From Cordilura impudica (taxonomy: Eukaryota; Arthropoda; Insecta; Diptera; Scathophagidae), in contig OY821520.1 of assembly GCA_963682025.1 (NCBI GenBank), forward strand, positions 136,532,738 through 136,596,737: a stretch of DNA of 64,000 bases. Direction: 5' to 3'. The notes below the pieces were generated by a model. It was not told the origin of the DNA and did not search any database. It saw only the letters and a list, made by a program, of their open reading frames with translations. The translations under genes and the position numbers were made by a program. This document shows positions 43,801 through 55,209 of this stretch, piece by piece. How positions within the stretch are numbered: the first letter of the stretch is position 1; every line of letters starts with the position of its first letter.

Positions 43801-44089
43801 GTATAGTGAACGAATATATATTTGTAAAGACCACGTTCGTTTCTTAATAATACCGCTAAAAATTTGAAATCGGCTAAAAAAATTACTGAGTTACAAATTA
43901 CTGAGTTACAATGTGCGCCAATCTTTAAAAATACTCTTTACCCCATACCTCGAAATTTAAAGAATGTATTGCAAATTTTAAAACCGGTAATATAATACAC
44001 TCAGTTTGGCCTACAGTCTATAGTAGGTCATTTGAGAACTTATTACAATGTTTTTGTTTTTTGGTAGCACCGTGTTATTGCTACAGAAA
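43801..44089. other. AT-rich spacer
   Basis: No gene or repeat recognised, apart from a doubled AATTACTGAGTTACAA near 43880-43905. Confidence 0.4.
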
Positions 44090-47000
44090 CATCAATTATG
44101 AAAGTTACTGATATTAATTCCGCCGAATTCATATTTCTTGCTTTAGATGTATATTTATGTATATTTCTTGCTTTAAATCATCAACAACTGATAATTTTGT
44201 ATCCCTTAACGGGTATAACATATATAGAGCTGATTGAGAAGGAAAAGCTGGTGGAGTTGCAATCTATGTTAAAAGTGGTTTGAGTTGCAAAGTTAGATGC
44301 AAGTCTGATGCTGAAGGCAATATTGGTAATAGTAGATCTGCCGACATAAATCTTATTGAATTCATTTTTCTTGAGCTGTCCAACTTAAACAGAAAAATTC
44401 TTATTGGCAGTGTGTACAGGCCTAATTGTAATGTAAACATTACTCCATTTATGAAAATCTTTGAAAGCTTAACAATGGCGTATGATGATATTGTGAAGCA
44501 TGAAATTTATATATATTGCTACCAATATGTACATGCCCATACATTTTATATCAACAAGCAGCACATTGATTGATCTATTTTTTATTTCTCTCGAATCGAA
44601 TCTCTTATTGTATGATCAAATATCAGCTCCCCGCTTTTCTAAGCATGATCTCATCTTTATGGTGTATGATTTTCAAACACAAATTCCAAACCAAACATTT
44701 ACATTTCGAGATTTCAAGAATATTGAATTTATAACTTTTTATGATGAATATAGGAAAATTGACTGGAATTGCATTTACTACATGGTATCGGTTGATGAAC
44801 AATTGAATTTCTTGGAGCACCATTTAACAAACTTATTTAATATAACTGTTCCTTTGAAAACGAAGATAATCAACGTTAGGCAAAAACCATGGTACACACC
44901 AGCAATTAGTCGTCTAATAGAACAACGTGACTTTGCATATTCTCGGTGGAAACGCTATAAAACTACAGAGTTACATGAAAATTACTATAGCTAGGAGAAT
45001 AGTAACCAAAAAAATAAAAGATGCTAAATCTAACTATTACGTTGAAAAATTCAACAACGTTATAGACACAAAAAAAAGTGGAAATCAATACAAGAGATTG
45101 GAATTGGTAAAAACAAAAATAGCAATAATATTATTAATGAAAGTCCGGACGATTTAAACAAGAAATTTATCAATGTAAATATGCAGGAAGCGAATAATAA
45201 ATTCTGTAATGATTTCCACGTGAATTCTCTCTCAACACGCCTTTTTTCTTTTAACGGAACGATGTATATAGAAGTTGCATATCCATAAAATCCAATGCTA
45301 CAGGCATTGATGGTATAAATCCAAAGTTTTTGAAGATGATACTTCCGTCACTTTTGCCTCAAATTACTTATATTTTTAATAACATTATTACTACCAGCAC
45401 TTTTCCTTCACGATGGAAAGAAGCTAAAATTTTGCCAATACCAAAATCACCCACTGAATATCACCCATTCCTCTCTAAGGCATTGGAAAAAATACTACAT
45501 AATAAAATTACTGCATACGTTAATGATAATCGGCTACTTACTAACAGACAATCTGGTTTTCGGGCAGGAAATAGCTACATCTCTGATACTGATGTATCCG
45601 AAGATTTAAGAAAAGAAGTTGATGATGGTTTTTTACCATGTTAGTATTGTTGGACCATTCCAAAGCATTTGACACTGTAGACCACAACATATTAATTCAG
45701 AAATTACAGAAAATGATGAATTTTTCTTCAACATCGGTCAGCTTAATGTCATTTTATCTTAAAAACAGAATGCAGTGTGTGGAAACCCAGTCTGGAATGT
45801 CAAATTTATTTTGTGTAAAACGAGGAGTTCCACAAGGGTCAATACTTGGACCTATTCTATTTCCAATTTACTCTAATGATCTTCCCAACCAGTTGTTGCA
45901 TAGTAAGATTCGCTTGTATGCTGACGATGCACAATTATATATAAGCAACAGAAATGAAGGTGTTGATGACTGTACCAGAAAATTGAATGAGGATCTTAAC
46001 AGAGTTTTTCTTTGGGCCTCAGTAAATGGCTTAAGTTTAAATCCACGAAAATCTAAATGTATTGTTATACGCAAAAGGACTAACAAAATTATAATTAGGC
46101 CAAACATACTTATAAATAATCAGCCGAATGAAATTGTGGAAAGCGCAAAGAATTTAGGAGTTATCTTCAATAATACGCTTACTTGGTCTGATCATGTAAA
46201 TGCAGCATGTGGCAGAACTTTTTCTATGCTTACAACACTCTGGCCCACACAATGCTATACACCTTTAAAAATTAGAATTTTACTCGCGAAAACATATTTG
46301 TTACCGATTCTGATGTATGGATGTCAGGTTTTCTCCTGTTGCGACTCAGAAAGTAAACGAATATTAAACGTTGTTAACAATAACATTACTAGATATGTAT
46401 TTGGACTGCGGAGATTTGACAGCATTTCATCGTATTCGAAGAAACTATATGGTGTACAATTTGAGGACCTATCGAAAATACGTATTTTAATCTTTTTACA
46501 TAACAATATTATCGCTCGAGAGCCTGACTATCTATTTAATAGATTAAAATTCAGTAGATTTAATAGAACCAAATATATAATTCAAATCAGGCATCATAGA
46601 TTAATATCAGAATGGCAATTTTATATTAATGCTATTCGTCTTTGGAACATGCTACCAGTAAACATTAAATATATAAGCAACGCACGTTTTTTTTTTAAAA
46701 AATTATTTTTATATGTATTGTTTTTCTTTTTTTTTCCTATTTTTTGTATTATTAAAATATTTATTATTATTATTATTTAAAATTTCAATACTGTTTTTGT
46801 TTATTTAACTAAACTTATTGACATAAATTTTAATTAATGCATTTTATATTATATTTTTTATTTTTAATTCTTAACTATTAATTTTTATTTTTTGATTTTT
46901 AATTTTTATTTTTAATTTTTAATCTTTAACTTTTGCTTTTTTATTTTTGATTTTTAACTGTTTAATTTTTGATTTTTAATTTTCAGCTTTTAATTCTTAA

Positions 47001-47263
47001 TTTTTAAATTTTTAATTTAAAATTTTTAATTGTTATTTTTTATTTTTTTTTATTTTTTTGTTTTTTTATTTTTTTATTTTTAATTTTTATTATTTTAATG
47101 TATTGATTTCTTCTGAGACTCTTATTAACAATTTTGTTATTCTTTTCATCAAAAGCAATGTCAAATTATCATATTTGTCCTTAATGTACCCCTGTGTTGT
47201 TTTAAGACTTCAGTCTTGTTACACAGGCTAACAAATAAATAAATAAATGTAAATGTAAATGTA
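44090..47263 (+). mobile_element. CR1-like non-LTR retroposon, 5'-truncated
   Basis: It contains the remains of an APE endonuclease, a reverse transcriptase, a T-rich 3' untranslated part (46781-47100) and a 3' end GACTTCAGTCTTGTTACACA, then a tetranucleotide/hexanucleotide tail (AAATAAATAAATAAATG, TAAATGTAAATG). Tails of short tandem repeats rather than pure poly-A are typical of CR1-group elements. The RT motifs DHSKAFDTVDH and YADDAQLY also suggest CR1/L2 rather than Jockey, but the clade is inferred. Confidence 0.85.
44230..46780 (+). pseudogene. CR1-like endonuclease-RT protein, disrupted
   Basis: The endonuclease remnants are GGVAIYVKSGLSCKV (from 44255, across a frame change), KILIGSVYRPN, and after a deletion of the GDFN region TLIDLFFISLES and FSKHDLIFMVYDF. 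The RT starts near 45300 (GIDGINPKFLKMILP) and changes frame at about 45635. It then stays open for 380 codons (45638-46780) with VLLDHSKAFDTVDHNIL, GVPQGSILGP, the active-site YADD (45917-45928) and a connection domain ending in a Phe-rich tail read from the T-rich UTR. At least four frame changes or stops precede 45638. RT activity from the last frame alone is unlikely because fingers motifs lie upstream. Confidence 0.88.
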
Positions 47264-48426
47264 AAATGTATCAACTGATATCACTGACATTGCATTGATT
47301 TGTGATTATTAAAGATGTAATATATTCTGGTATTCCTTGACGTATAAGCAATTAAAAACCATACTCGACGGAAGACTTACCAAAAGGTCTTCTTAAACTC
47401 TTGGAGAATAGAAAGATAAATCTTAATTGCATCGCATCCAATGCAACTGATGGAGCACTTTATATGATAGCAAGAAATAAAGAAGCTTGAGTTGCTATAT
47501 AATTGGGAATAATGCCAAATCTGAAAAAAGTAATGGATGCTGCATAGCTGTATTTTAAGAACTGGATACTACATATAAGGATTTAGTAGAATTTAGATCT
47601 GCACGTTGACAGGTAAGGTGATAAAATGGTTCTCTGAGTGTTTGAATGAAGTAATTATTTTCTTGAGTAAAATAAATTTTGTATACGGAACACTTGAATC
47701 TTCTCACTAATTCTATTTTTGCTTGATATTATGGAAACATTTTAATAATTTTAATTTGAGATTGCAATGAAAAGCAAATATAGATCTACAGTTATTAGCT
47801 ATTAGATGAAATTCCCACTTTTTAAAAAAGCTAGAAGTTTTTCTGACGATTTTTTTCAGCTGAATATGATTACTATAATCTATAATATTAATATGCTAGG
47901 CGATTTCTTGTGACTGATGTTTTGTTCTACCGTTTTATCCCGATTTTGACCAAACCTGTATTATTTGAAAGGTATTTCGTTTTAGCCGTTTTGCAGATTT
48001 ACAGATTTTTAAATTTTGTCCTTTGCTTTGAGTAAATTGCATTTAAAGTTTCTACTAACACATACATAAAATTATACAATGCTATGTATGTGTTTATTAA
48101 ATTTGTTAATGTGTTTGTAATAAAAATGAGTTTGTTTTTTGTATTGATTTGTGAATTGGCTATAATTGATTAGCATAATTTTGGGGTCTTCATTTAATGA
48201 AAAAATAAAATTTCCTAGAATTTGCGCTCGAATTTCGAGGGCTGGAATCTGCTAGTTTTAAATTCGTGTACAAGCCATTTTCAGGATTTTAGAAAGTATC
48301 AAGAGACATTGAAGTTCTTATTGCCTTCGAAATGTAATTTAAAATTAATACACATCAAAGCTTTTGCTGGAGTATTTTTTGCGAATAACAATTGGAGCTT
48401 ATGGAAACAAAAACAAGTAATAAAAT
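47264..48426. other. AT-rich intergenic DNA, nothing recognised
   Basis: About 1.2 kb without a coding or repeat signal that I can support; the 69-codon frame at 48222-48431 shows no domain. Confidence 0.5.
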
Positions 48427-49144
48427 TATAGTCGGTCTAGACCGACTATACGATACCCTATACCATGCGCTTAGAGACCCTATCTCTTAGGCCAAACTAA
48501 CTGGACATAGAAAATAAGCATAAACCAAATTTGAGTGGCATTTTTATTTATTTTTCTGGCTGCAGATATGAAAAAGTTCATATCGGATGCTATATTTATA
48601 TGGGGATTAGGTCGAAAATTGGACCGATCCTGACCATATTTGGCAACGTCACTTATATTTTGAAAAAATATATACGAACCAAATTTGAGGAAAATCTGTG
48701 CAATATTTATGTTTTTTGATAGATTTAAGTGAAGATCGGAAAGCAGCTTCATATGGGGGCTATGACTTAGAATTATCTTATAGGTTTATTTTTAGACTAC
48801 TGATTAATGGACATTATAAAAACACACTAACCCAATTTGACCGGGATCTATGTGATAATTTGGATCATATGGCAATTTAAGTCGATTTCATAGGTGTCAT
48901 ATGTATGGGGACTATGCCTGAACATGCACCGATTTTCGACAGCGTTTCTGCTATGGCTGATAGAAGGTCACATACCAAATTTCATCAAAATATGTGCACA
49001 TTTGCGAACTGTAGTTTGATTAAAAGTTAATGTGACGGACATCGCTAAATTAGAAAGTGATTCTGAGTCGATTGGTATTTTTTGGTATTTTTTTTTTCAG
49101 CACAAAATCATTCTATGCTGACCACATAGTGGTATAGGGTATAA
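48427..49144 (-). repeat. Family G repeat, copy 6, full length
   Basis: A reverse copy bounded by the perfect 24-bp palindrome at 48427-48450 (TATAGTCGGTCT plus its reverse complement) and by CCACATAGTGGTATAGGGTATA at 49121-49142. The GTCC tract is reduced to GTGACGGACATCG. It is the best copy for defining both ends: about 718 bp. Confidence 0.9.
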
Positions 49145-49247
49145 ATATTCATATTTGCAACCTTTATGATTGCAAGGTTTACATGGACACACAGACAGAC
49201 CGACGGACGGACGGACATAGTCAAATCAACTCAGAAAGTGATTCCGG
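49145..49247 (-). repeat. Family G repeat, copy 7, left part
   Basis: A partial reverse copy directly after copy 6, with a GACGGACGGACGGACAT tract. It is broken at GTGATTCCG by the Harbinger element and resumes at 54975. Confidence 0.85.
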
Positions 49248-49660
49248 TAGTGCGTTTACATCTAAGCGAAATCTAGTATATACGAGATTTCGAGCACAAT
49301 CTAGCTCATTTTACTAGATTTCCCATACAATATAAAATCTAGCTCGTTACTAGATTGTAGCAAAATCTCACAAAATCTGGTCAAACTTGGGCACTACCAA
49401 ATAATACTACTGTGTTTTTTTAATATTGTAGCAAAAAATTACATCGCAGTGACTCAAAAATTGACAGATAAAAAGAAAAGAAATAAATAGAAGCGAACCA
49501 AAATTTTAATATCTGTAATTAAAAAAATTGAATTAAACAGCAATTTAAATAAGCGGTAATTATTAAATAATAGGTATTAATAGGAAACATATTCACCAAA
49601 ATAATAAAATAGAAAAGGTTGTGTTATACTTCATAGTTTATTTACATGCTTGTTTTACAG

Positions 49661-50468
49661 AAAGCGTGCATACCAGAAGAAGAAGTCATGGAACGCTGAC
49701 GAGGAGGCTCTTCTAGTAACACTGTGGGCAGACCACAGGATGTAGGAGAGGATGCAGGAGAAACAGCCACATATACGAAGAGATCACACTTGAAATGTCA
49801 AGTAGTGGCTTCTCCTTTCAACCGGAGGAAATAAAAATAAAAATTCTCAATCTGACCACATTTATTGGTAAACATAATGATAAAGTTTACTTAATATTGT
49901 TTAATTAAAAAAATAAATTTTTTCAGAGATGAGAAGCGTAAAATTGGGCCTTCTGGTGGCTCGCCATCGAGTTGGCCGTTTTACGAGAGAGTGCATTCTC
50001 TTCTTGGAACATTCAAATCCAATTCGATTGAATTAATAATGGACGAAAGCTTAAGTAAACAATTTTTCCACATTAAAATTTTAAGTTAATAATTATTTAA
50101 TTAATATTTTACTCTGCATATCAATTCAATAACGATTATTTTTTTTTTGCAGAAACTCCACGATCTTCGAAAAATGGTTATTCGGTAAAAGATTTTGAAG
50201 TAGAGGCCTTGGACGACTGCGACTTCTGCATGGATTCAATAACGGAGGACTCTCTTAGTACTCCTACTCCAATAGGAAGTAAAACGAAAAAATTGGAAAT
50301 ACTTTCCAATATAAAGTTTTGAAAACAATGCAAGAGTCGACTGCAACTATAAAAGAAGAATCACAGGAACATAACGAAACAGACATAAAAATGTTAAAGT
50401 TGCAGCAGGATATCGTAGCGATAGAGAGGGAGAGAAATGAACTCTTGAAAGCCTTGATAAATAAGTAG
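49661..50468 (+). pseudogene. Harbinger Myb/SANT-like DNA-binding protein
   Basis: This partner protein would recruit the nuclease to the element ends. Three exon-like blocks are seen. Block 1 (49661-49867, after TTTTACAG) reads KSWNADEEALLVTLWADHRM and then, one base out of frame, NSHIYEEITLEMSSSGFSF, a trihelix/SANT pattern. Block 2 (49927 to about 50055, after TTTTTCAG) contains KIGPSGGSPSSWPFYERVHS. Block 3 (from 50154, after TTTTTTTGCAG) ends in a Gln/Glu-rich coiled-coil-like tail KLQQDIVAIERERNELLKAL before the TAG at 50466-50468. A TAG/TGA in block 1 and a stop at about 50322 show that the copy is damaged. Splice signals are good, but joined frames are not all in phase. Confidence 0.75.
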
Positions 50469-51480
50469 ACAGTTTTTTTATAGTTAAAATATTTTTTTCT
50501 TTTTATTTAGTTTTTTTTATACATATAACTGAAATATTTTTTTTTATTTGAAACATTGAATTTCATTTTCTTATCGTTTGAAATAAAATTATTTAATTAA
50601 AAAGTTTGCAATAGCGTTTCTTTCGGGTTATAGTCATAAGTAAACTCTTCGTTATTTGGCTGATCTCTAGTCATGTCACTATCAGGATTATGCCTTTGCC
50701 AGGTATCATTAATGCCCTCATTATGGTTGTTTAAAACGTTATGTAGAACACAGCAACGTTTTATAAAATTATTTATATTATCAACTTTGTTATCTATACC
50801 CTTTCCAAGACGGCGAAATCTAGCTTTTAAATGTCCAAAAGCATTTTCAACCACCCTGCGACATTTTGATAAAGTGTAATTAAACTTTTTTTGTTTTTCG
50901 GATGCATTTGCTTGAAAGGATAAGGTTTCATTATACATTTATATAACCGAAATGCAGAATCGCCCATTAAGAAAACCGGAATTTTTTTTTTATTTATGAT
51001 TTTTTTATTTATTTATTCATCCTTTATTGGCAGATTATATTTACATGATACGTATATTTTGAGATCTTATCGACGAGATATTACAACAATTAATTTAGTG
51101 GGATCTTAAGATATTAATTAACGATTTGTTATTAAACATAAAAGTTTTAATGGTAAAATAGGGGAAAAATCATTTATATAAATATTTGACAATTCAAATA
51201 CTGTTAGAAAAATACATATTTATAAAAGTTGATTATAAATAATATAATTTTCAATTTGATAATTTCTGATAATTTTAAGTTAATTGTCTACATTCTCTAA
51301 TCAATGGATAGGAAGAACTTTCAATTTTGTTAAAATAATTACTGTTAAGTCTTGTTACAAATTCTATTATTTTCTCATATCCCGTTTCATGATGAAGCAT
51401 GTACGTGGGATATCTCCAATGCTTGGTGTGTATCATTTTAGACATCTTTGCAGCTAAATACCATATAGGGCATGAATAAG

Positions 51481-52739
51481 TTAAAATTGGCCTAATGAAC
51501 TTTTGTAGAGTAGATTTTTGTTTTTTAAGATTAAAAAGGAACGTTTATTTAGCATTGGCCAAAGAGCTTTAAAAGTTTTAACGGCTTTTTTACACGTCTC
51601 GTCTAAATGTGTTTTAAAAGTTAGCTTTTTGTCTAAAATGACACCAAGATATTTAACTTCGTTGCTTACATTTATAAAGTCACTTCCAAAGACCAGTTGA
51701 CGTCTAGGAGTTCTTTTAGGAGATTTATTAAACGGAAAGATTATTGCTTGAGTTTTATTAGGATTTATCTTGATTTTCCACTTATGAAAATATTTATTGC
51801 AGGCTAAAAGATCTTTTTCCATTTTTTTAAGCAGTGCACTGGTGAGTTTGCTTCATGTGATTAGCGCAGTGTCGTCTGCATAATATGCTGTATTCATGTA
51901 TGGCGGAACTGAGAAATCGGACGTATATATTGAATAAAGTAATGGTGATAATACTGATCCTTGGGGTAACGCGGTTGTTATTGTTTTGGGGGAGGAAAGT
52001 TCATTATTGACGGAGACTATTTTCAATAAAATCAGGTTTACAGGGATATTTAGGTATATTTGCAGCTATAAGTTTGTATAAGAGACCATTAGGCCAAACT
52101 GTGTCAAACGCTTTCTCAATATCTAATAGTATCAAACATGTAGATCGTTTGTTATATTTGTTGGTAATTATTTTATTTTTTATTCTGCTTATTTGATGAG
52201 TAGTACTATGTTCTTTTTTGAATCCAAATTGTTCATTACTAATAATGGCATGTTCTGTAGCAAATTCATTTAGACGCGTATAGATTAACTTCTCGAACAG
52301 TTTACCTAAATTGCTTAGTAAACTAATAGGTCTGTAACTTGAAACGTAATTTTTTGGTTTATTAGGTTTCAGTATAGCAATGACCTTAGCAGTTTTGAAC
52401 ATAATAGGGAAATAATTGAGCTTAATGCAGCTATTGAAGATAATTACCAACAGCTTCAGAGCTCTATCGGGGAGTTTCTTTAAAATAAGATTGGGTACAT
52501 TATCAAAGCCTGGTGATTTAGAAGCTTTAAGTGTTGAGATAAGATTAGTTATTTCTCTAATTGTTGTAAAACTTGCAGCTTCAGAGTTAGGGCTCTCTTT
52601 TTAAAATTTGTTAACTGTTACATTGATTGGCTTATCTATTGAATGTTTGTTATTAGACGTAAGATTATTAGCTCGTATGAACTTATTTGCGAGTAATTCA
52701 GCTTTTTCACTATTTGCAGTTATGTTAGAATTGTTAACG
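51481..52739 (-). pseudogene. Retroposon reverse transcriptase region, disrupted
   Basis: It continues the endonuclease frame past the TAA. A second TAA follows near 52605, then a 149-codon open part (52450-52004) with SYRPISLLSNLGKLFEKLI, NEQFGFKKEHSTTHQ and LDIEKAFDTVW. A deletion/frameshift near 52000 leads to LPQGSVLSPLLYSIYTSD and the active-site YADD (51871-51882 reversed). The last part, 51822-51481, encodes KWKIKINPNKTQAIIFPFN and VKYLGVILDKKLTFKTHL. Downstream of 51481 only non-coding tail remains. It is inactive. Confidence 0.85.
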
Positions 52740-52741
52740 TT

Positions 52742-53821
52742 TTACGAAGGAGTTTGGTTTTTACTTTTACCTCGCAAGCTTCTGCTAAGTTTCCAAAAAG
52801 ATTTGTCACCTGGCTTTAAGTTAGATAATAAATGAGACCATTTGTTATTACGTTCAATTTTTATGTTTTTATCTATAAATTTACTTAGAAACTTTGTAAA
52901 TTGACCGTAAATCTTTGCTTCATGGACATCTGATGATCTTTGATTTTTCTTTTTAAAATATCTCCTTAATTTTATATATTTGATAATATTTTCTGGCATG
53001 GCATAGTTGTTAAGTTCTTGATCAATTGACACCTTCGAATTATATATAACTGTGTTAAAAACAATTTTGCTGTCAACGAAATTTTGGAAACAATTCCAAT
53101 TTGATAACCTATAGTCATAATAGCTGAAATCTATTAATGAAACTTTGGATCGATTAAGTGTGCAGATGATAGGACGATGATCAGATGGTATTTCGTAACC
53201 CAATGTGCTCAATCTCATATTGAGTGTAGTATTGCTAATAACAATGTCAATTGTGGATGATTCACAACTGCGTTGATGAGGGTACAATGTTGGACTAGCC
53301 GGATAATATACAAAAAAATTGGAGGAATGCTGTAAATTGTTAAGTGTGTTACCTGCAAGATTATCCGTAGAGCAATTCCACGAAGAATGTTTGGCATTAA
53401 AATCTCCTAATATAATGTATTCTCTAGTGGGTGTTAATTCCAAAATATCATTTAAAAAACTTGTTTTATAACGTGGGGAGTATGGTGAAGTGATCACAAT
53501 AGGCCGGTTGTTTATTTTTACTTCAATAGATATATTTTCAATCGCTTGAGTTTTATATATTGAAAGAGTTTTATATTCGATCGATTTATGAACTAACAGA
53601 GCCACTCCTCCTCCTCTTGGATCGGTTCTGTCATTACGATATATAAAATAATTTTTGGAATATGGTTTGTGTTCATTAGTGAAAAAATTTTCATTTAGGG
53701 AAGCGGTATTAATATTTTCTCTTTCGAGAAGTAATTCAAATTGAGTTAATTTAGAAATGTTTGAAATACCATTAGCATTCCAATGAAGCATTTTGAAGTT
53801 GTGTGCATTAATGTAATCCAT
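52742..53821 (-). CDS. Retroposon endonuclease region, open 359 codons
   Basis: A frame starting MDYINAHNFKMLHWNANGI. It is an APE-type endonuclease that would nick target DNA to prime reverse transcription. Visible motifs are the N-terminal WNANGI, DPRGGGVALLVH, the catalytic LGDFNAKHSSWNC, a Ser/Thr-rich STIDIVIS and the final SDHRPI with catalytic Asp-His. All the core residues are present. After residue 359 a TAA interrupts a frame that otherwise continues in phase towards the RT, so this is the N-terminal half of a longer ORF2, not a separate gene. The Jockey clade is inferred from FDTVW in the RT and the endonuclease style. Confidence 0.8.
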   Translation of the reverse strand: MDYINAHNFKMLHWNANGISNISKLTQFELLLERENINTASLNENFFTNEHKPYSKNYFIYRNDRTDPRGGGVALLVHKSIEYKTLSIYKTQAIENISIEVKINNRPIVITSPYSPRYKTSFLNDILELTPTREYIILGDFNAKHSSWNCSTDNLAGNTLNNLQHSSNFFVYYPASPTLYPHQRSCESSTIDIVISNTTLNMRLSTLGYEIPSDHRPIICTLNRSKVSLIDFSYYDYRLSNWNCFQNFVDSKIVFNTVIYNSKVSIDQELNNYAMPENIIKYIKLRRYFKKKNQRSSDVHEAKIYGQFTKFLSKFIDKNIKIERNNKWSHLLSNLKPGDKSFWKLSRSLRGKSKNQTPS

Positions 53822-54071
53822 GAGCGTATTTTTTTTTACACCGATGAAATTACAGCTTGCTGTTGAAAAATAGGGTCCTCCAACTTTTTTCTAAATAAAG
53901 ACCTCTCACATATAGTGGAATCATTACATCGACCTGGACATCCGACGTTGATATATAAAAATATATATCTGTAGTCAACTACAGCAAGCAAAATAGTTGA
54001 GTACCAACCCTTATAATTGTAATAGTCACAAGTGTCAGAAAAAGGGGGAAGAACTTAAAAATGACATCCAT

Positions 54072-54157
54072 CTACAGAAGTAAAATAAGAAAATAAGGCA
54101 AAAATGTAACACAAAATCTTTAGATTAATGTGAGTTATCAAGATTTCGATAATATAC
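54072..54157 (-). other. 86-bp intron in Harbinger nuclease
   Basis: Donor GATGCAATAG|GTATAT and acceptor TTACTTCTGTAG|ATGGATG. Joining keeps the frame and rebuilds the AID-G catalytic motif, strong evidence for a real intron. Confidence 0.85.
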
Positions 54158-54569
54158 CTATTGCATCAAAGCACTGAGGAAATCCAAGTTTCTTAAACCC
54201 GTCAACACATTCCTTTATCTTTGCATCATTGATAAAATTTGGGGGCATATATTCCACAGAAAGGGCTCTCCAGGCCTCAATACAAAATTTTTGCAAAATG
54301 AGGCATACACTTGCTTTGGATATTCCAAACATGTGGGCTATGGACGCATATTTGGAAGATGACTTCAGGCAGTAAAGGGCAATGTCAACTCGTTTTTGGA
54401 GGGGGATACATTTCCTAAACTTTGTATCGATTTTTTCCATTTCAGTAAATTTTGAACCAAGCAACTGAAAGGTTTGCCGGCTCATCCTAAAGTTTTCGAT
54501 GAATTTTTTTCCATCATCAGAGGAACGTCTCGCTCCCAAAACGAACAGTGACGAATCTATAATAAACAA

Positions 54570-54974
54570 ATATTAAGTAATTAAAAAGTTATAACTTTTT
54601 ATACTAACGTGTGCCCACTCCAATCTGCTATATAACAATTGTGAAAAATTAATTTGTTTTTGCGTTTAAGCAATGCATTTAACAAATACTGATGTTGTTT
54701 TTTCGCAAAATTTTTATTTCAGCTTGTGCTTTTTTCATTTTTGATGCGTAGTATAACAATAAAATCTGTTCCTTTTTCGAATTTTCCATATTTCCTATTG
54801 TTTTGAATATTTTTGGTATTTCTAGTTTATATGTTTTATTTTAATCAGCTGTTTATTGTTGTGGAAACAAAATCTCCCAAAATGTCAAAAAAAAAAGTTA
54901 GATGTAAACGGTATAGATTTTGAAATAGATTCCAACTAAAATCTTCTAGATTTTCCTCAGATGTAAACGCACTA
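54570..54974 (-). other. Harbinger right end, non-coding
   Basis: AT-rich leader between the nuclease start and the terminal repeat. It contains GATTTTGAAATAGATTCC and TCTAGATTTTCC motifs that extend the TIR. Confidence 0.6.
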
Positions 54975-55040
54975 TGAGTTGATCGGTTTAATAGGCCACA
55001 TATTTTTCATAGTTGAAAACACCATAGGTATAGGGTATAA
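54975..55040 (-). repeat. Family G repeat, copy 7, right part
   Basis: GAGTTGATCGGTTTAATAGG to GGTATAGGGTATAAAT completes the copy broken at 49247. Confidence 0.8.
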
Positions 55041-55209
55041 ATATCTAAATTTAAAGTTATTCGTTAAATTTGGTTGGGCTTCTATTTTATTGATTAATCG
55101 AATTAACCCAAATATTTACATAATCATGTAAAAGTTTTATAAGTTATCTCTAATCTATTAAATTATTCATATCTATGTTCATTTTTCTAACGACAGTGTT
55201 TTTTGTTTT
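55041..55209. other. AT-rich spacer
   Basis: No feature recognised. Confidence 0.4.

Larger units (their letters stand above)
50985..53845 (-). mobile_element. Jockey-type non-LTR retroposon inserted in Harbinger nuclease gene
   Basis: It lies between exon pieces of the nuclease. On the minus strand the host sequence reads TCGGTGTAAAAAAAAA before it and AAAAAAAAATTCCGG after it, so the A run forms the target duplication. It starts close to an ATG at 53821 without an upstream gag frame, so it is 5'-truncated. It ends in GGATGAATAAATAAATAAAA-type sequence. Content is endonuclease plus RT. Confidence 0.87.
50597..54569 (-). pseudogene. HARBI1-like nuclease, split by retroposon
   Basis: The DDE nuclease of the Harbinger element. 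Exon 1 (54569-54158) encodes the N-terminal helices with RMSRQTFQLL, KRVDIALYCLKSS and GISKASVCLILQKF. Removing an 86-bp GT-AG intron (54157-54072) joins FDAI to DG, restoring the first catalytic Asp in its family context. Exon 2 carries CDYYNYKGWYSTILLAVVDY with the second Asp and GCPGRCNDS, then stops at the retroposon insertion near 53845. Beyond it come IPVFLMGDSAFRLYK and RRVVENAFGHLKARFRRL (50938-50597) with the final Glu. Defects are one TAA four codons after DG (about 54056-54058), a frame change near 50940, and the insertion. Family assignment is secure. Confidence 0.9.
49248..54974 (-). mobile_element. PIF/Harbinger transposon with nested Jockey-type retroposon
   Basis: Ends TAGTGCGTTTACATCTAAGC and, reversed, TAGTGCGTTTACATCTGAGG, extended by AAATCTAG to about 30 bp. 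It has the two genes expected of the superfamily, a Myb/SANT-like DNA-binding protein (+ strand) and a HARBI1-type nuclease (minus strand), arranged tail to tail with about 130 bp between. It sits inside family G copy 7. The usual 3-bp duplication cannot be read exactly (CCG versus ATG around an original CTG). Without the retroposon it would be about 2.9 kb. Confidence 0.92.

Noticed and set aside
48427..48450. Palindrome as a transcription terminator
   Set aside because: It is the recurrent end of a dispersed repeat and has no adjoining gene.
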